24,260 nt of DNA from CAYJFG01 sp964369405 (GCA_964369405.1 CAYJGB010000029.1:1-24260); one strand, 5' to 3'. Shown: positions 16,524 through 24,151, numbered from the stretch's first letter. Notes: generated by a model from the letters alone, not told the origin. Program-made: numbers and translations.

Positions 16524-16991
16524 TCATTTTACTTCTACTATATTTGTTACTATCCCTACTTTTGTTATATCTATTATTCCATAACTGCTTTTATATCCTT
16601 TTATACTTCCAGGGTTCATTACATATATACCGTCACTATAATTTGTAAAAGCTATATGTGTATGTCCATATAATATAATATCCACATTATTTTTTCTACC
16701 TGCTTCCATTATTTCTATAAGCGAGTTTTTAACATAATACTTATGCCCATGTGTTGCAAGTATCTTTTTACCCTCAATTATAAATATCTCTGTTTCTTTC
16801 AATTCGCTAAGATAGTCGCAATTACCTTTAACTGCAACAATATGCTTTTCTGGAAAATCTAGTTTAAGTGTTTCTATGTCACCTTCGCTATCTCCTAAAT
16901 TAATTATTATTTCAGCACTAGGCTGAGATAACACAGCTTTTTTTAACGAAAAATAATCTCTATGAGAGTCTGATGTAACTAAAATCCTCAA
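16524..16991 (-). CDS. YfcE/MJ0936-type metallophosphodiesterase
   Basis: 155 residues, the normal length for this calcineurin-like family. All metal-binding motifs are present: D8-x-H10, GD (D34), GNCD (N57), HGH (H81, H83) and GHTH (H110, H112). The family hydrolyses phosphodiesters with two bound metal ions; natural substrate is usually unknown. The start codon is TTG at 16991 (reading MRILVTSD), with AAAGGA 9 bases upstream; no in-frame ATG is better placed. In other Firmicutes this gene often follows rdgB/rph, but here it stands alone, divergent from the gene at 17079 and closed by its own terminator. Confidence 0.9.
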   Translation of the reverse strand: MRILVTSDSHRDYFSLKKAVLSQPSAEIIINLGDSEGDIETLKLDFPEKHIVAVKGNCDYLSELKETEIFIIEGKKILATHGHKYYVKNSLIEIMEAGRKNNVDIILYGHTHIAFTNYSDGIYVMNPGSIKGYKSSYGIIDITKVGIVTNIVEVK

Positions 16992-17027
16992 AATAATCAG
17001 TCCTTTATAAAATTTAGTATATTTTTT

Positions 17028-17060
17028 TAAGCTTTAGCATATTATGTTATGTAAGCTTTA
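17028..17060. promoter_or_regulatory. direct repeat in a divergent promoter region
   Basis: TAAGCTTTA occurs at 17028-17036 and 17052-17060, 24 bases apart, in the 87-base gap between the phosphodiesterase gene and the three-gene cluster. Between them is CATATTA (17038-17044), one base from a sigma G -10 (CATACTA), with GTATA 16 bases before it. Operator or sporulation promoter is possible but weak. Confidence 0.3.
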
Positions 17061-17078
17061 TTAACAGGAGGGGAATAT

Positions 17079-17336
17079 ATGTCGCAATTTAATAATAAAA
17101 ACAATAGTAATGATATCAACAACCTAATAAACACAGCGTCTCAAAGGTTAGGTACAGACAAAGAAACCGTTGAAAACGCAACTAAATCAGGAGATTTGCA
17201 AAAATTATTAGGAAATATGAACCCAGAGCAATTAAAGAAGATACAAGCTATCTTAAACGACAAGCAAGCAGCAGAAAAGTTATTAAACACACCACAAGCA
17301 AAAGCATTACTAAAAAAATATATGCCAAACAAATAA
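17079..17336 (+). CDS. uncharacterised small helical protein, cluster gene 1
   Basis: 85 residues, no known domain recognised. Asn-rich start (NNKNNSNDINN) then predicted helices with LGTDKETVENATKSGDLQKL, MNPEQLKKIQAIL and the end DKQAAEKLLNTPQAKALLKKY. No signal peptide or membrane segment; soluble and charged. The DKQAAEKLLN segment loosely echoes DPQALEQIKGI at the start of the next protein, so the two may be distantly related. A strong AGGAGGGG site precedes ATG by 6 bases. It is the first gene of a plus-strand cluster of three. The real coding status is supported by the ribosome site and the cluster, not by a family match. Confidence 0.75.
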   Translation: MSQFNNKNNSNDINNLINTASQRLGTDKETVENATKSGDLQKLLGNMNPEQLKKIQAILNDKQAAEKLLNTPQAKALLKKYMPNK

Positions 17337-17417
17337 GATAAATTAAATGAAGATATATAAATGATAAAGCCTTACAAGCGGTATAATACAATACGATAAT
17401 ATAGGAGAGTAGTAATA

Positions 17418-17819
17418 ATGGACGATTTAGGAAATAAAATATCTAGTATAATGTCTGACCCACAAGCATTAGAACAAATAAAAGGAATAGCCAGTATGTT
17501 GGGGTTAGGCTCTACACCAAAAGAGGAAAGCACACCTTATACAGAAGATATTCAAGCAGTTGCTAATCAAACAGTAACAAGTCAAAGCCCACTAGGTGGA
17601 CTAGATTTATCAATGTTACAAGGTGACACTATGGAAACGATAATGGGTATTATACCGCTACTAGGTGAATTTAATAAAGAAGATGATAGCAAGCGACTAC
17701 TTTTAGCATTAAAACCATTTTTAGGAGAAGAGCGCCAAAAAAAAGTAGACGAGGCAAGTAAAATAATAAGTATGATAAGATTATTACCAATGCTAAAGAC
17801 ATTAAACATACTGGGGTGA
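17418..17819 (+). CDS. uncharacterised protein, cluster gene 2
   Basis: 133 residues. Starts MDDLGNKISSIMSDPQALEQ, then IASMLGLG; a disordered Pro/Ser/Thr segment (35-60); then LGGLDLSMLQGD and a helical end LLLALKPFLGEERQKKVDEA with IRLLPMLKTLNIL. The pattern of DP..L..I..LA..LG and ALKPFL..ER..K.D.A recalls a widespread hypothetical family of clostridia, from memory only; I know no function for it. Soluble, no signal peptide. AGGAGAG lies 10 bases before ATG. It follows gene 1 by 81 bases and precedes gene 3 by 7. Confidence 0.82.
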   Translation: MDDLGNKISSIMSDPQALEQIKGIASMLGLGSTPKEESTPYTEDIQAVANQTVTSQSPLGGLDLSMLQGDTMETIMGIIPLLGEFNKEDDSKRLLLALKPFLGEERQKKVDEASKIISMIRLLPMLKTLNILG

Positions 17820-17826
17820 AGTTACA

Positions 17827-18264
17827 ATGGATAAAATGCAACAAGACGCAATAAACAGAATGAAAGACATGGAAAAACGAGCAAAGAACACACAAGGGTA
17901 TTACAATCCAAACAGCGTTACAAGTAATACGCCTAGTCAAGAAGCAAGTAATTATAATAATCTAAATCACTATAATTATAATTACAATCACAATCAAAAT
18001 CAAGTAAAAAATAACAAGCATATAAAAACAGAAGAAAAAAAGAGTTCTTATAAAGAACATAAAGAAAAACACGAAAATGAAAAACATATTAACAATGAGA
18101 ACATAGAAAAAATAGAAAGTATAGAAAACAATAAAAAAGACAATCTGCTAGAAGAATTGTTTAAAGATAAAGAAAAAACATTAATTCTAGCATTAATTGC
18201 CTTGTTGTGTACAGAAAAAACTGATTATGTTCTTGTGTTAGCTTTAATATATTTAATAATATAA
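17827..18264 (+). CDS. uncharacterised protein with hydrophobic C-terminus, cluster gene 3
   Basis: 145 residues in three parts: a helical head (MQQDAINRMKDMEKRAKN), a long low-complexity linker rich in Asn, Lys, Glu and His (35-110), and the end LLEELFKDKEKTLILALIAL followed by LLCTEKTDY and VLVLALIYLII, two short hydrophobic helices without a lysine-rich stop. This end suggests membrane association with the head in the cytoplasm. GGGGTGAAG, which overlaps the end of gene 2, serves as ribosome site, so translation is probably coupled. The stop lies only 17 bases from the convergent proA stop, and no terminator hairpin separates them. No function is known to me. Confidence 0.8.
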   Translation: MDKMQQDAINRMKDMEKRAKNTQGYYNPNSVTSNTPSQEASNYNNLNHYNYNYNHNQNQVKNNKHIKTEEKKSSYKEHKEKHENEKHINNENIEKIESIENNKKDNLLEELFKDKEKTLILALIALLCTEKTDYVLVLALIYLII

Positions 18265-18281
18265 TTTATACCTATCAAAGA

Positions 18282-19526
18282 TTATCTAATTTGACCGTTT
18301 CCGTTTATAATAAATTTCATAGAGGTAAGCTCATTTAGTCCCATAGGCCCTCTAGCGTGAAGTTTTTGAGTAGATATACCAATCTCTGCACCTAAACCAA
18401 ACTCTCCACCATCGGTAAATCTAGTAGAAGCATTAACATATACTGCAGCACTATCAACACTACTTGTAAAAATTCTTGCGTTTTGATAATCTGTCGTCAC
18501 TATACATTCGCTATGGCCACTTGAATAATTAGAGATATGCTCAATTGCACTATCTAAGTCTTCTACAACTTTAATTGCTAATATATAATCTAAAAACTCT
18601 GTTTCCCAGTCAAGTTCTTGTGCTAAAACTACACTGTCACCTAAAATCTCTTTTGTTAATGCACAACCTCTTATTTCAACATTCTTTTCATCTAGCTTTG
18701 CCTTAATTTCTGGTAAAGCTTTTTTTGCTATGTTTTTATGTACTAAAACTGTTTCTATTGCGTTACATACTGATGGTCGTGATGTTTTTGCATTATATAT
18801 AATATTTGTAGCCATTAAAGTATCTGCACTTTCATCAACAAAAACATGACAGTTCCCTACCCCAGTTTCTATTACTGGTACTTTAGAATTTTGTACTACA
18901 GAATTTATAAGCCCTGCTCCACCACGAGGTATTAAAACATCTAAATATTTAGATAACCCCATAAGCTCTACTGCCGATTGTCTTGAAGTGTCTTCTATAA
19001 GTTGAATACAGTCTGCTGGTAAGCCTGCTTTTACTATAGCTTCTCTCATTATATTTGCAATACATCTGTTGGAGTTTATCGCCTCTTTTCCTCCACGTAA
19101 AATGACTACATTTCCAGATTTTAAACATAATGCGGCTGCATCTGATGTTACATTTGGACGAGCCTCAAATATAATACCGATTACACCTAATGGTACTCTT
19201 ACTTTTCTAATTTCTAAACCGTCTTTATTAATTTGTCCTGACAACGTTTCTCCAATCGGGTCTTTTAACGACACTATTTGTCTAACTCCTTGTGCCATTC
19301 CTAAAATACGTTCTTTTGTTAAACTAAGTCTATCTAGTAACGATTCTGTAAGCCCTGCTGTGCGTCCGTTTTCTAAGTCCTTAGCATTTTCTTTTATTAT
19401 AAGCTCTACATTTTCTTCAAGTGCTTTCGCTATTAAAAGTAATGCTTCGTCTTTTTTACTTTCTGCTACTAATAATACTCTTGATGCTTTTTTTGCTTTT
19501 TGTCCCATTTCTTCAATAATTGTCAT
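18282..19526 (-). CDS. proA: gamma-glutamyl phosphate reductase (glutamate-5-semialdehyde dehydrogenase)
   Basis: Second step of proline synthesis: NADPH-dependent reduction of glutamyl-5-phosphate to the semialdehyde, which cyclises. 414 residues, normal length. Aldehyde dehydrogenase fold with the NADP segment VPLGVIGIIFEARPNVTSDA, and catalytic Cys254 in TSRPSVCNAIETV. The end carries GGEFGLGAEIGISTQKLHAR, typical of ProA. AGAGGTG lies 7 bases before ATG. Last gene of the transporter-proBA operon, 41 bases after proB. Confidence 0.97.
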   Translation of the reverse strand: MTIIEEMGQKAKKASRVLLVAESKKDEALLLIAKALEENVELIIKENAKDLENGRTAGLTESLLDRLSLTKERILGMAQGVRQIVSLKDPIGETLSGQINKDGLEIRKVRVPLGVIGIIFEARPNVTSDAAALCLKSGNVVILRGGKEAINSNRCIANIMREAIVKAGLPADCIQLIEDTSRQSAVELMGLSKYLDVLIPRGGAGLINSVVQNSKVPVIETGVGNCHVFVDESADTLMATNIIYNAKTSRPSVCNAIETVLVHKNIAKKALPEIKAKLDEKNVEIRGCALTKEILGDSVVLAQELDWETEFLDYILAIKVVEDLDSAIEHISNYSSGHSECIVTTDYQNARIFTSSVDSAAVYVNASTRFTDGGEFGLGAEIGISTQKLHARGPMGLNELTSMKFIINGNGQIR

Positions 19527-19567
19527 ATTAATACACCTCTAAATTATATATGTATGTTTTTGTATCT

Positions 19568-20347
19568 CTAGCACTTAAATGTTGTGCCTATACTATCCCC
19601 ATTAAAATAGTCGTACAATATATGTGGGTCGTTTCCATTCAATATTATTGTTTCTATATTTGACTGTGTTGCAAGTTGTGCTGCCATAACTTTTGTAGAC
19701 ATTCCACCTGTCCCTCTGTTAGACACACTTCCTCCAGCCATTTGTTTTATTTCGTCTGTAATCTCTTCTACAACATTTATTAGTTTTGCATCTTCATTCT
19801 TAGACGGGTCTTTATCATAAAGCCCGTTTGTGTCTGTTAGTATTATTAACTTATCCACTTCTATAAGTTTTGCTACTATTGCCGATAACATATCATTATC
19901 ACCAAAGTTTTCACCAGCTAACTCATCTACTGCCACTGTATCGTTTTCATTTACTATAGGTATAACTTCCATATCTAGCAATGTGTTTACTGTGTTTTTA
20001 ACATTATCTCTTGTAATTTCGTTTTCTATTGTTCTTCTAGTAAGTAATATTTGTGCTATCGTATGGTTATATTCTCCAAAAAACTTATCGTATATAAACA
20101 TAAGTTCACTTTGCCCTACTGCAGCTGCTGCTTGCTTTGTCTTTGTGTCTTGTGGTCGCTCTTTAAGTCTTAGTTTTCCAACTCCAACACCTACTGCACC
20201 AGAAGACACTAATATTATCTTCTTCCCACTATTTTGTAGTTCGCTAAGCACTTTAGATAGTTGCTCTACTCTTTGTAGATTTATTCTTCCATTTTTATGT
20301 GTAAGTGTTGATGTTCCCACTTTTATAAGTATTTTTTCAGACTTCAT
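19568..20347 (-). CDS. proB: glutamate 5-kinase without PUA domain
   Basis: First step of proline synthesis: phosphorylates glutamate at the gamma position. 259 residues comprise only the amino-acid kinase fold: KVGTSTLT (ATP), LVSSGAVGVG (substrate), NENDTVAVDEL and FGDNDMLSAIVA, TDTNGLYDKDP and NRGTGGMSTKV. The C-terminal PUA domain of the E. coli type (about 367 residues) is absent, as in many Firmicutes; proline feedback may therefore differ, though the kinase domain carries the known proline-binding loop. TAGGAG precedes ATG by 7 bases. It starts 14 bases after the ABC ATPase gene, which argues for co-transcription. Confidence 0.96.
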   Translation of the reverse strand: MKSEKILIKVGTSTLTHKNGRINLQRVEQLSKVLSELQNSGKKIILVSSGAVGVGVGKLRLKERPQDTKTKQAAAAVGQSELMFIYDKFFGEYNHTIAQILLTRRTIENEITRDNVKNTVNTLLDMEVIPIVNENDTVAVDELAGENFGDNDMLSAIVAKLIEVDKLIILTDTNGLYDKDPSKNEDAKLINVVEEITDEIKQMAGGSVSNRGTGGMSTKVMAAQLATQSNIETIILNGNDPHILYDYFNGDSIGTTFKC

Positions 20348-20361
20348 AATGTACTCCTATA

Positions 20362-21141
20362 TTATACGTTTTCTTCGTTATATCTTGCTAAAAACGCAAG
20401 TGTTCTTTCGTTTGTGCTATCTTCAAAAACTTCTTTAGGCGTTCCATCTTCTATTATATATCCTTCGTCCATAAATATAATTCTATCTGCTACGTTTTTT
20501 GCAAACGCCATTTCATGAGTTACTACTACCATAGTCATTTTTTCATCGGCTAAAGAACGTATTACTTTTAAAATTTCTCCTGTAAGTTCTGGGTCTAGTG
20601 CTGATGTTGGTTCATCAAAAAGTAGAATGTCTGGATTAAGTGCTAACGCTCTAGCAATAGACACACGTTGTTGTTGACCACCGGACAACTCACAAGGGTA
20701 TGCTTTTTCTTTTTCTGACAAGCCCATTTTTTTAAGTAAAACTCTTGCCTCTTCTTCAGCTTGTGCTTTTGGTTTTTTTAGCACTGTAATAGGTGCTTGA
20801 ATTATATTTTCTATAACAGATTTATGTGGGAATAGATTAAAGTTTTGAAAAACTAAACCTAAGTGAAGTCCTATTTTAACACACATTTCTTTGCTAGCAT
20901 AAACTGCCTTAGAGTTTTTTGAATTACTAGAAGTGGCAAGAACTTTGTCACAAATAACAATTTCGCCTTTATCGATATTTTCAAGTTGCATAATACAACG
21001 TAAAAGCGTACTTTTACCAGAACCAGATGGCCCAATAATCGCTAACACTTCGCCTTTATTAACTTGTAAAGATATATCTTTTAAAACTTTAATCTTACCA
21101 AAATTCTTAACTATATTACTAGCTTTAAGCATTGTATCCAT
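20362..21141 (-). CDS. polar amino acid ABC transporter ATP-binding protein (GlnQ/HisP type)
   Basis: 259 residues. Walker A GPSGSGKST, Q-loop FQNFNLF, signature LSGGQQQR, Walker B DILLFDEPTSALDP and switch His in VVTHEMAFA; this set with the ALDPEL continuation is typical of amino-acid importers. An insert of about 20 residues after VICDKVL (SSNSKNSKAVYASKEMCVK) is longer than in GlnQ but known in some relatives. Dimerises on the cytoplasmic side with the permease encoded 14 bases upstream. AAGGAGA lies 9 bases before ATG at 21141 (a second ATG follows three codons later). It is followed by proB at 14 bases. Confidence 0.95.
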   Translation of the reverse strand: MDTMLKASNIVKNFGKIKVLKDISLQVNKGEVLAIIGPSGSGKSTLLRCIMQLENIDKGEIVICDKVLATSSNSKNSKAVYASKEMCVKIGLHLGLVFQNFNLFPHKSVIENIIQAPITVLKKPKAQAEEEARVLLKKMGLSEKEKAYPCELSGGQQQRVSIARALALNPDILLFDEPTSALDPELTGEILKVIRSLADEKMTMVVVTHEMAFAKNVADRIIFMDEGYIIEDGTPKEVFEDSTNERTLAFLARYNEENV

Positions 21142-21155
21142 AATATATTCTCTCC

Positions 21156-21800
21156 TTATTTGTAATAGCTTAGTTTTTTCTCAAGCAAATGGAAAACTAT
21201 TGTTACAACTCCATTTAGCACTAAATAGAACACTGCTGCAAATATAAACGGTGTTATACTTACTGCTGAATTTGCAAAACTATTAACGTGATACATAATT
21301 TCAGTAACCGATATAACTCTAGCAAGAGAAGTATCTTTTACAAGAGTAATAAATTCATTACCCATAGGTGGTAAAATATTTTTAATAACTTGAGGTAATA
21401 TAATTTTAATAAATGTTTGAGTTTTTGTAAAGCCTAAAACTTTAGCTGCCTCGTACTGTCCTTTTGGAATACTTTGAATACCACCTCTAAAAATTTCTGC
21501 AAAATACGCTGCATAATTAAGAGAAAAAGCTATAATACAGGCTGTTAATCTATCAAAAGTAATACCTAGTGCTGGCATACCAAAAAATATAAACATTAGT
21601 TGTAGCATAAGTGGTGTGCCACGCATTATAAGCATATAAATATTTACAGGTACACTTATAATTTTAATTTTGCTCATTCTACCAAAAGATAGTATAAGTC
21701 CTAAGGGAATTGCAAAAAGTATAGTAAGTCCAAAAATAAGAAGAGTATACTCCATGCCACTTAGCATTTCTTCGATTAATAATTGATAATTTATATCCAT
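21156..21800 (-). CDS. polar amino acid ABC transporter permease (HisM/GlnP type)
   Basis: Start at 21800 (MDINYQLLIEEML) because AGGAG lies 6 bases before it; a frame extension to 21830 has none. 214 residues with about five membrane helices. The EAA-type coupling motif is QYEAAKVLGFTKTQTFIKII followed by LPQ, the contact site for the ATPase. LGLILSFGRMS and PLMLQLMFIFFG match the HEQRO/His/Glu/Gln permease family. Only one permease gene is present, so it probably works as a homodimer. Confidence 0.94.
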   Translation of the reverse strand: MDINYQLLIEEMLSGMEYTLLIFGLTILFAIPLGLILSFGRMSKIKIISVPVNIYMLIMRGTPLMLQLMFIFFGMPALGITFDRLTACIIAFSLNYAAYFAEIFRGGIQSIPKGQYEAAKVLGFTKTQTFIKIILPQVIKNILPPMGNEFITLVKDTSLARVISVTEIMYHVNSFANSAVSITPFIFAAVFYLVLNGVVTIVFHLLEKKLSYYK

Positions 21801-21889
21801 AATAAAACTCCTATGTACTATATATAGCATTTAATCTAGCGTCACAATAAATATTAGACAACATATTAAATTGCTATCAAAATATAAAT

Positions 21890-21922
21890 AGGAAACCTTT
21901 TTAACTCTACAAAAAGTTTCCT
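21890..21922 (-). terminator. hairpin between binding protein and permease genes
   Basis: AGGAAACTTTTT faces AAAAAGGTTTCCT (one bulge) around GTAGAGTT. It is followed on the minus strand by ATTTATATTTTG, a poor T run, so probably partial termination or 3' end protection giving more binding protein than membrane parts. Such hairpins are common in this type of operon. Confidence 0.6.
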
Positions 21923-21948
21923 ATTATTTACATTGAATTGTTTTCTAC

Positions 21949-22776
21949 TTATTTAACTGTAGTTATATCTTGTGTAAACCATTTTGTAGAAATTTCTGCT
22001 AATTTTCCATCAGCTTTCATCTCTTGTAATGTTTCGTAAATTTTGTTTTTAAGTTCTGTATCATTTTTTCTAAACGCTATTACGTAATCTTCTGCTGCTA
22101 AAGAAAAGTCTTCTCCACCATCTGTTATTACTTTATATTTTGTATCTGATGTTGACATATAGTAGCGTGCTACAACTTCATCTATTGCTATACAGTCAAT
22201 TGTGCCGTTTTCTAATTCTAATAATGCTGTTGTGTAGCTTTCTGTTGGTACAACTTCTGCTAAACTATCTTTTAATTCAGTATTTTTATTAAGTGCTGTT
22301 TCTGCTGAGCTTTTTGATTGTACACCTAACTTTTTGCCAGCTAACTCATCTTTTGTACTAAAATCTGCATCTTCTTTTGTAAGTAGTATTTGATTATTAG
22401 TCATATATGCATCTGTCAAATTAAGTTGCTCGTCACGCTCAGTTGTGTAGCTCATACCATTCCATATACAGTCGATATTGCCACCATTTAACTCAAGCTC
22501 TTTGTTATCCCATAGGATTGGTTGTAATTTAAGCTCTATGCCTAATCTACTACATACTTCTGTAGCTAAGTCGATATCAAATCCTGTTATCTCACCAGTT
22601 TCAGTGTCTTTGTAACCCATTGGTGGGAATTCAATATCTAATCCTAAAATAAGTTCGTTGTTTTCTTTTACTTTGTCCCATGATGTATCTGTTGTACTGT
22701 CTGAAGTAGTAGTACACCCTGCAAAAGTAAGAACCAATAATGCTGAAATTAATAGTAATGAAATAATTTTTTTCAT
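21949..22776 (-). CDS. amino acid ABC transporter substrate-binding lipoprotein (family 3)
   Basis: Start at 22776 (MKKIISLLLIS) because GGAGG lies 8 bases upstream; an extension to 22791 is unsupported. 275 residues. Lipoprotein signal with lipobox-like LTFAGC (Cys21) for anchoring outside the membrane. The mature part matches SBP family 3: LILGLDIEFPPMGYKD, TGFDIDLATEVCSRLGI, WNGMSYTTERDEQLNLTDAY (the Arg normally grips the ligand carboxylate) and GKKLGVQSKSSAE. Ligand cannot be read directly; linkage to proBA favours glutamate, glutamine or another proline-related amino acid. First gene of the operon. Confidence 0.94.
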   Translation of the reverse strand: MKKIISLLLISALLVLTFAGCTTTSDSTTDTSWDKVKENNELILGLDIEFPPMGYKDTETGEITGFDIDLATEVCSRLGIELKLQPILWDNKELELNGGNIDCIWNGMSYTTERDEQLNLTDAYMTNNQILLTKEDADFSTKDELAGKKLGVQSKSSAETALNKNTELKDSLAEVVPTESYTTALLELENGTIDCIAIDEVVARYYMSTSDTKYKVITDGGEDFSLAAEDYVIAFRKNDTELKNKIYETLQEMKADGKLAEISTKWFTQDITTVK

Positions 22777-22819
22777 AACGTAATCCTCCAAAATTCAATT
22801 TTATAATTTATCCTCTAAA

Positions 22820-22848
22820 ATTTTATCACAATATCAAACTAAAGTAAA
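22820..22848 (-). promoter_or_regulatory. promoter of the transporter-proBA operon
   Basis: Minus strand TTTACT (22848-22843), 17-base spacer, TAAAAT (22825-22820), with a TGTG just upstream of the -10 region. No T-box, PYR or other leader structure was seen before the binding protein gene. Confidence 0.5.
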
Positions 22849-22949
22849 GAGTTTGAAAATTTTTATTTTACAATATTTCCAATAAGTGAGTAGATTTTTT
22901 AAAAAAGGATAAAATATTAAGGAAAATAAAAAAAGAAAAGAGAGATAAT

Positions 22950-23621
22950 ATGACACATTTAATAGAACTTAGAAATATAAATAAAATATACAGTAACGGA
23001 GATAAAAAAATAAAAGTACTAAAAAATATAAATATGCATATAGATAAAGGTGAGCTTATGGCGATTGTAGGAGAGTCAGGTTCTGGCAAGTCTACACTTA
23101 TGAATATATTAGGGTGTTTAGATTCACCAGAAAAAGGCAAATATATTCTTGATGGAAAAAATGTATCAAATATGAAAGAAAGAGAACTCTCCTATATACG
23201 AAACAAAAAAATAGGATTTATATTTCAAAATTTCAATTTAGTACCAACACTTACAGCACTAGAAAACGTAGAATTACCATTATACTATAGAGGAATACGA
23301 AAAAAAGAGAGAAAAAACATAGCATATGATGCCTTGTGTTGTGTAGGACTTGAAAAAAGGATAATGCATAGACCATCTGAATTATCAGGAGGGCAACAGC
23401 AAAGAGTAGCAATAGCAAGAGCAATTTCAGCAAGCCCAAATATAATACTAGCAGATGAGCCAACTGGTAATTTAGATAAAAAATCGAGTGAAGATATAGT
23501 AAATATACTGCTAAACTTAAATAAAAAAGGCAAAACAATAATACTAATAACTCATGACAAAGAGCTTGCAAGTAAAGCTGACAGAAGAATGTGTATAGAG
23601 GACGGAATGATTGTAACTTAA
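22950..23621 (+). CDS. orphan ABC ATPase of the MacB/LolD/FtsE type
   Basis: 223 residues, one nucleotide-binding domain. Walker A GESGSGKST, Q-loop FQNFNLVPTLTALENVELPL, signature LSGGQQQR, Walker B IILADEPTGNLD, switch His in LITHDKELA. The ADEPTGNLD and NFNLVPTLTA pattern assigns it to the MacB/LolD/BceA class that works with FtsX-like permeases in export or mechanotransmission. No such permease lies next to it: downstream comes a separately promoted small gene and upstream the divergent transporter operon. Either the partner is encoded elsewhere, or the unit was rearranged. AAGAGAG precedes ATG; no convincing promoter was found. After the stop, a TTTTTGACA/TGTCAAAAA hairpin (about 23634-23655) lacks a T run. 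Confidence 0.9.
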   Translation: MTHLIELRNINKIYSNGDKKIKVLKNINMHIDKGELMAIVGESGSGKSTLMNILGCLDSPEKGKYILDGKNVSNMKERELSYIRNKKIGFIFQNFNLVPTLTALENVELPLYYRGIRKKERKNIAYDALCCVGLEKRIMHRPSELSGGQQQRVAIARAISASPNIILADEPTGNLDKKSSEDIVNILLNLNKKGKTIILITHDKELASKADRRMCIEDGMIVT

Positions 23622-23743
23622 TAAAAAAGAATATTTTTGACAAAAATGTCAAAAAAAAATGAAAAAAATAGTTAATCTTTCAAGGCGTAAAATATTCAAA
23701 ATTTTTTTTGTTTATATTGCAATAAAAAAAATAAAAGTTTTTG

Positions 23744-23771
23744 TTGACATTTCTCAAAAACTTGCTATAAT
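23744..23771 (+). promoter_or_regulatory. strong sigma-A promoter with extended -10
   Basis: TTGACA (23744-23749), 16-base spacer, TGC then TATAAT (23766-23771). A-tract sequences upstream could act as an UP element. Predicted to be one of the strongest promoters in the window. Confidence 0.85.
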
Positions 23772-23777
23772 ATAAAT

Positions 23778-23796
23778 AACAGATAAATTATCTGTT
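23778..23796. promoter_or_regulatory. 19-base perfect palindrome at the transcription start
   Basis: AACAGATAA-A-TTATCTGTT: 9-base arms around one A, starting 7 bases after the -10. It could be a repressor site at +1 or form a hairpin at the very 5' end of the message. A single-base loop cannot form as RNA, so a hairpin would open to a loop of at least three bases. Confidence 0.6.
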
Positions 23797-23843
23797 GGTT
23801 TCTTAAAGAAAATTTTAAAATGAAATTCAAGGAGGAATTATTT

Positions 23844-24110
23844 ATGACACCAATTTTGGAACTACATGATATCGACGTGAAAGCATTCCTCGCTGTACTA
23901 GACACTTGCGAAGGCGACGTGTTCTTAGTAACTAGAGAGGGAGACCACTTAAACTTAAAAAGCAAGTTATGTCAATTAGTTGGATTAACACAATTAATTG
24001 AAGGTGGCAAAATAGCAGAAGCATATATAGTATGTCAAAATAAAGAAGATGAAAGAAAGTTATTTAGATTTAATCTTCTAGGCGACACAGGCCAAGCAAT
24101 TATCGATTAA
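23844..24110 (+). CDS. small HPr-like protein, function unknown
   Basis: 88 residues; start at 23844 because AAGGAGG lies 8 bases before ATG, while an in-frame ATG at 23820 lacks a site. Starts MTPILELHDIDVKAFLAVLD; then GDVFLVTREGDHLNLKSKLC and QLVGLTQLIEGGKIAEAYIV, ending LFRFNLLGDTGQAIID. The order V-x2-F, D-V-x-L, L-N-x-K-S near the middle and G-L at the next helix resembles the HPr fold (NAKSILGLMSL in real HPr). The phosphorylated His15 of HPr and its surroundings are missing, so it would not carry phosphate in the sugar phosphotransferase system. Own strong promoter, very good ribosome site and terminator suggest an abundant single-gene message. Confidence 0.85.
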   Translation: MTPILELHDIDVKAFLAVLDTCEGDVFLVTREGDHLNLKSKLCQLVGLTQLIEGGKIAEAYIVCQNKEDERKLFRFNLLGDTGQAIID

Positions 24111-24151
24111 TTCAAACATTTGTTTTACCATTATTTCAAAAATCCTAAGCG

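Noticed and set aside
17380..17410. Separate promoter for cluster gene 2
   Set aside because: TATAAT is present near 17385 but no acceptable -35 precedes it; read-through from gene 1 is simpler.
19069..20438. Long plus-strand frames opposite proA and proB
   Set aside because: Antisense to well-identified genes, Ser/Phe-rich composition and no ribosome sites.
21820..21834. NrdR-like CTATATATAG near the permease start
   Set aside because: Outer bases do not fit the consensus, the gene is unrelated to nucleotides, and such AT-rich palindromes arise easily here.
23634..23655. Terminator for the orphan ABC ATPase
   Set aside because: The hairpin is followed by A-rich rather than T-rich sequence on the plus strand; it would only fit the opposite strand, where no gene ends.
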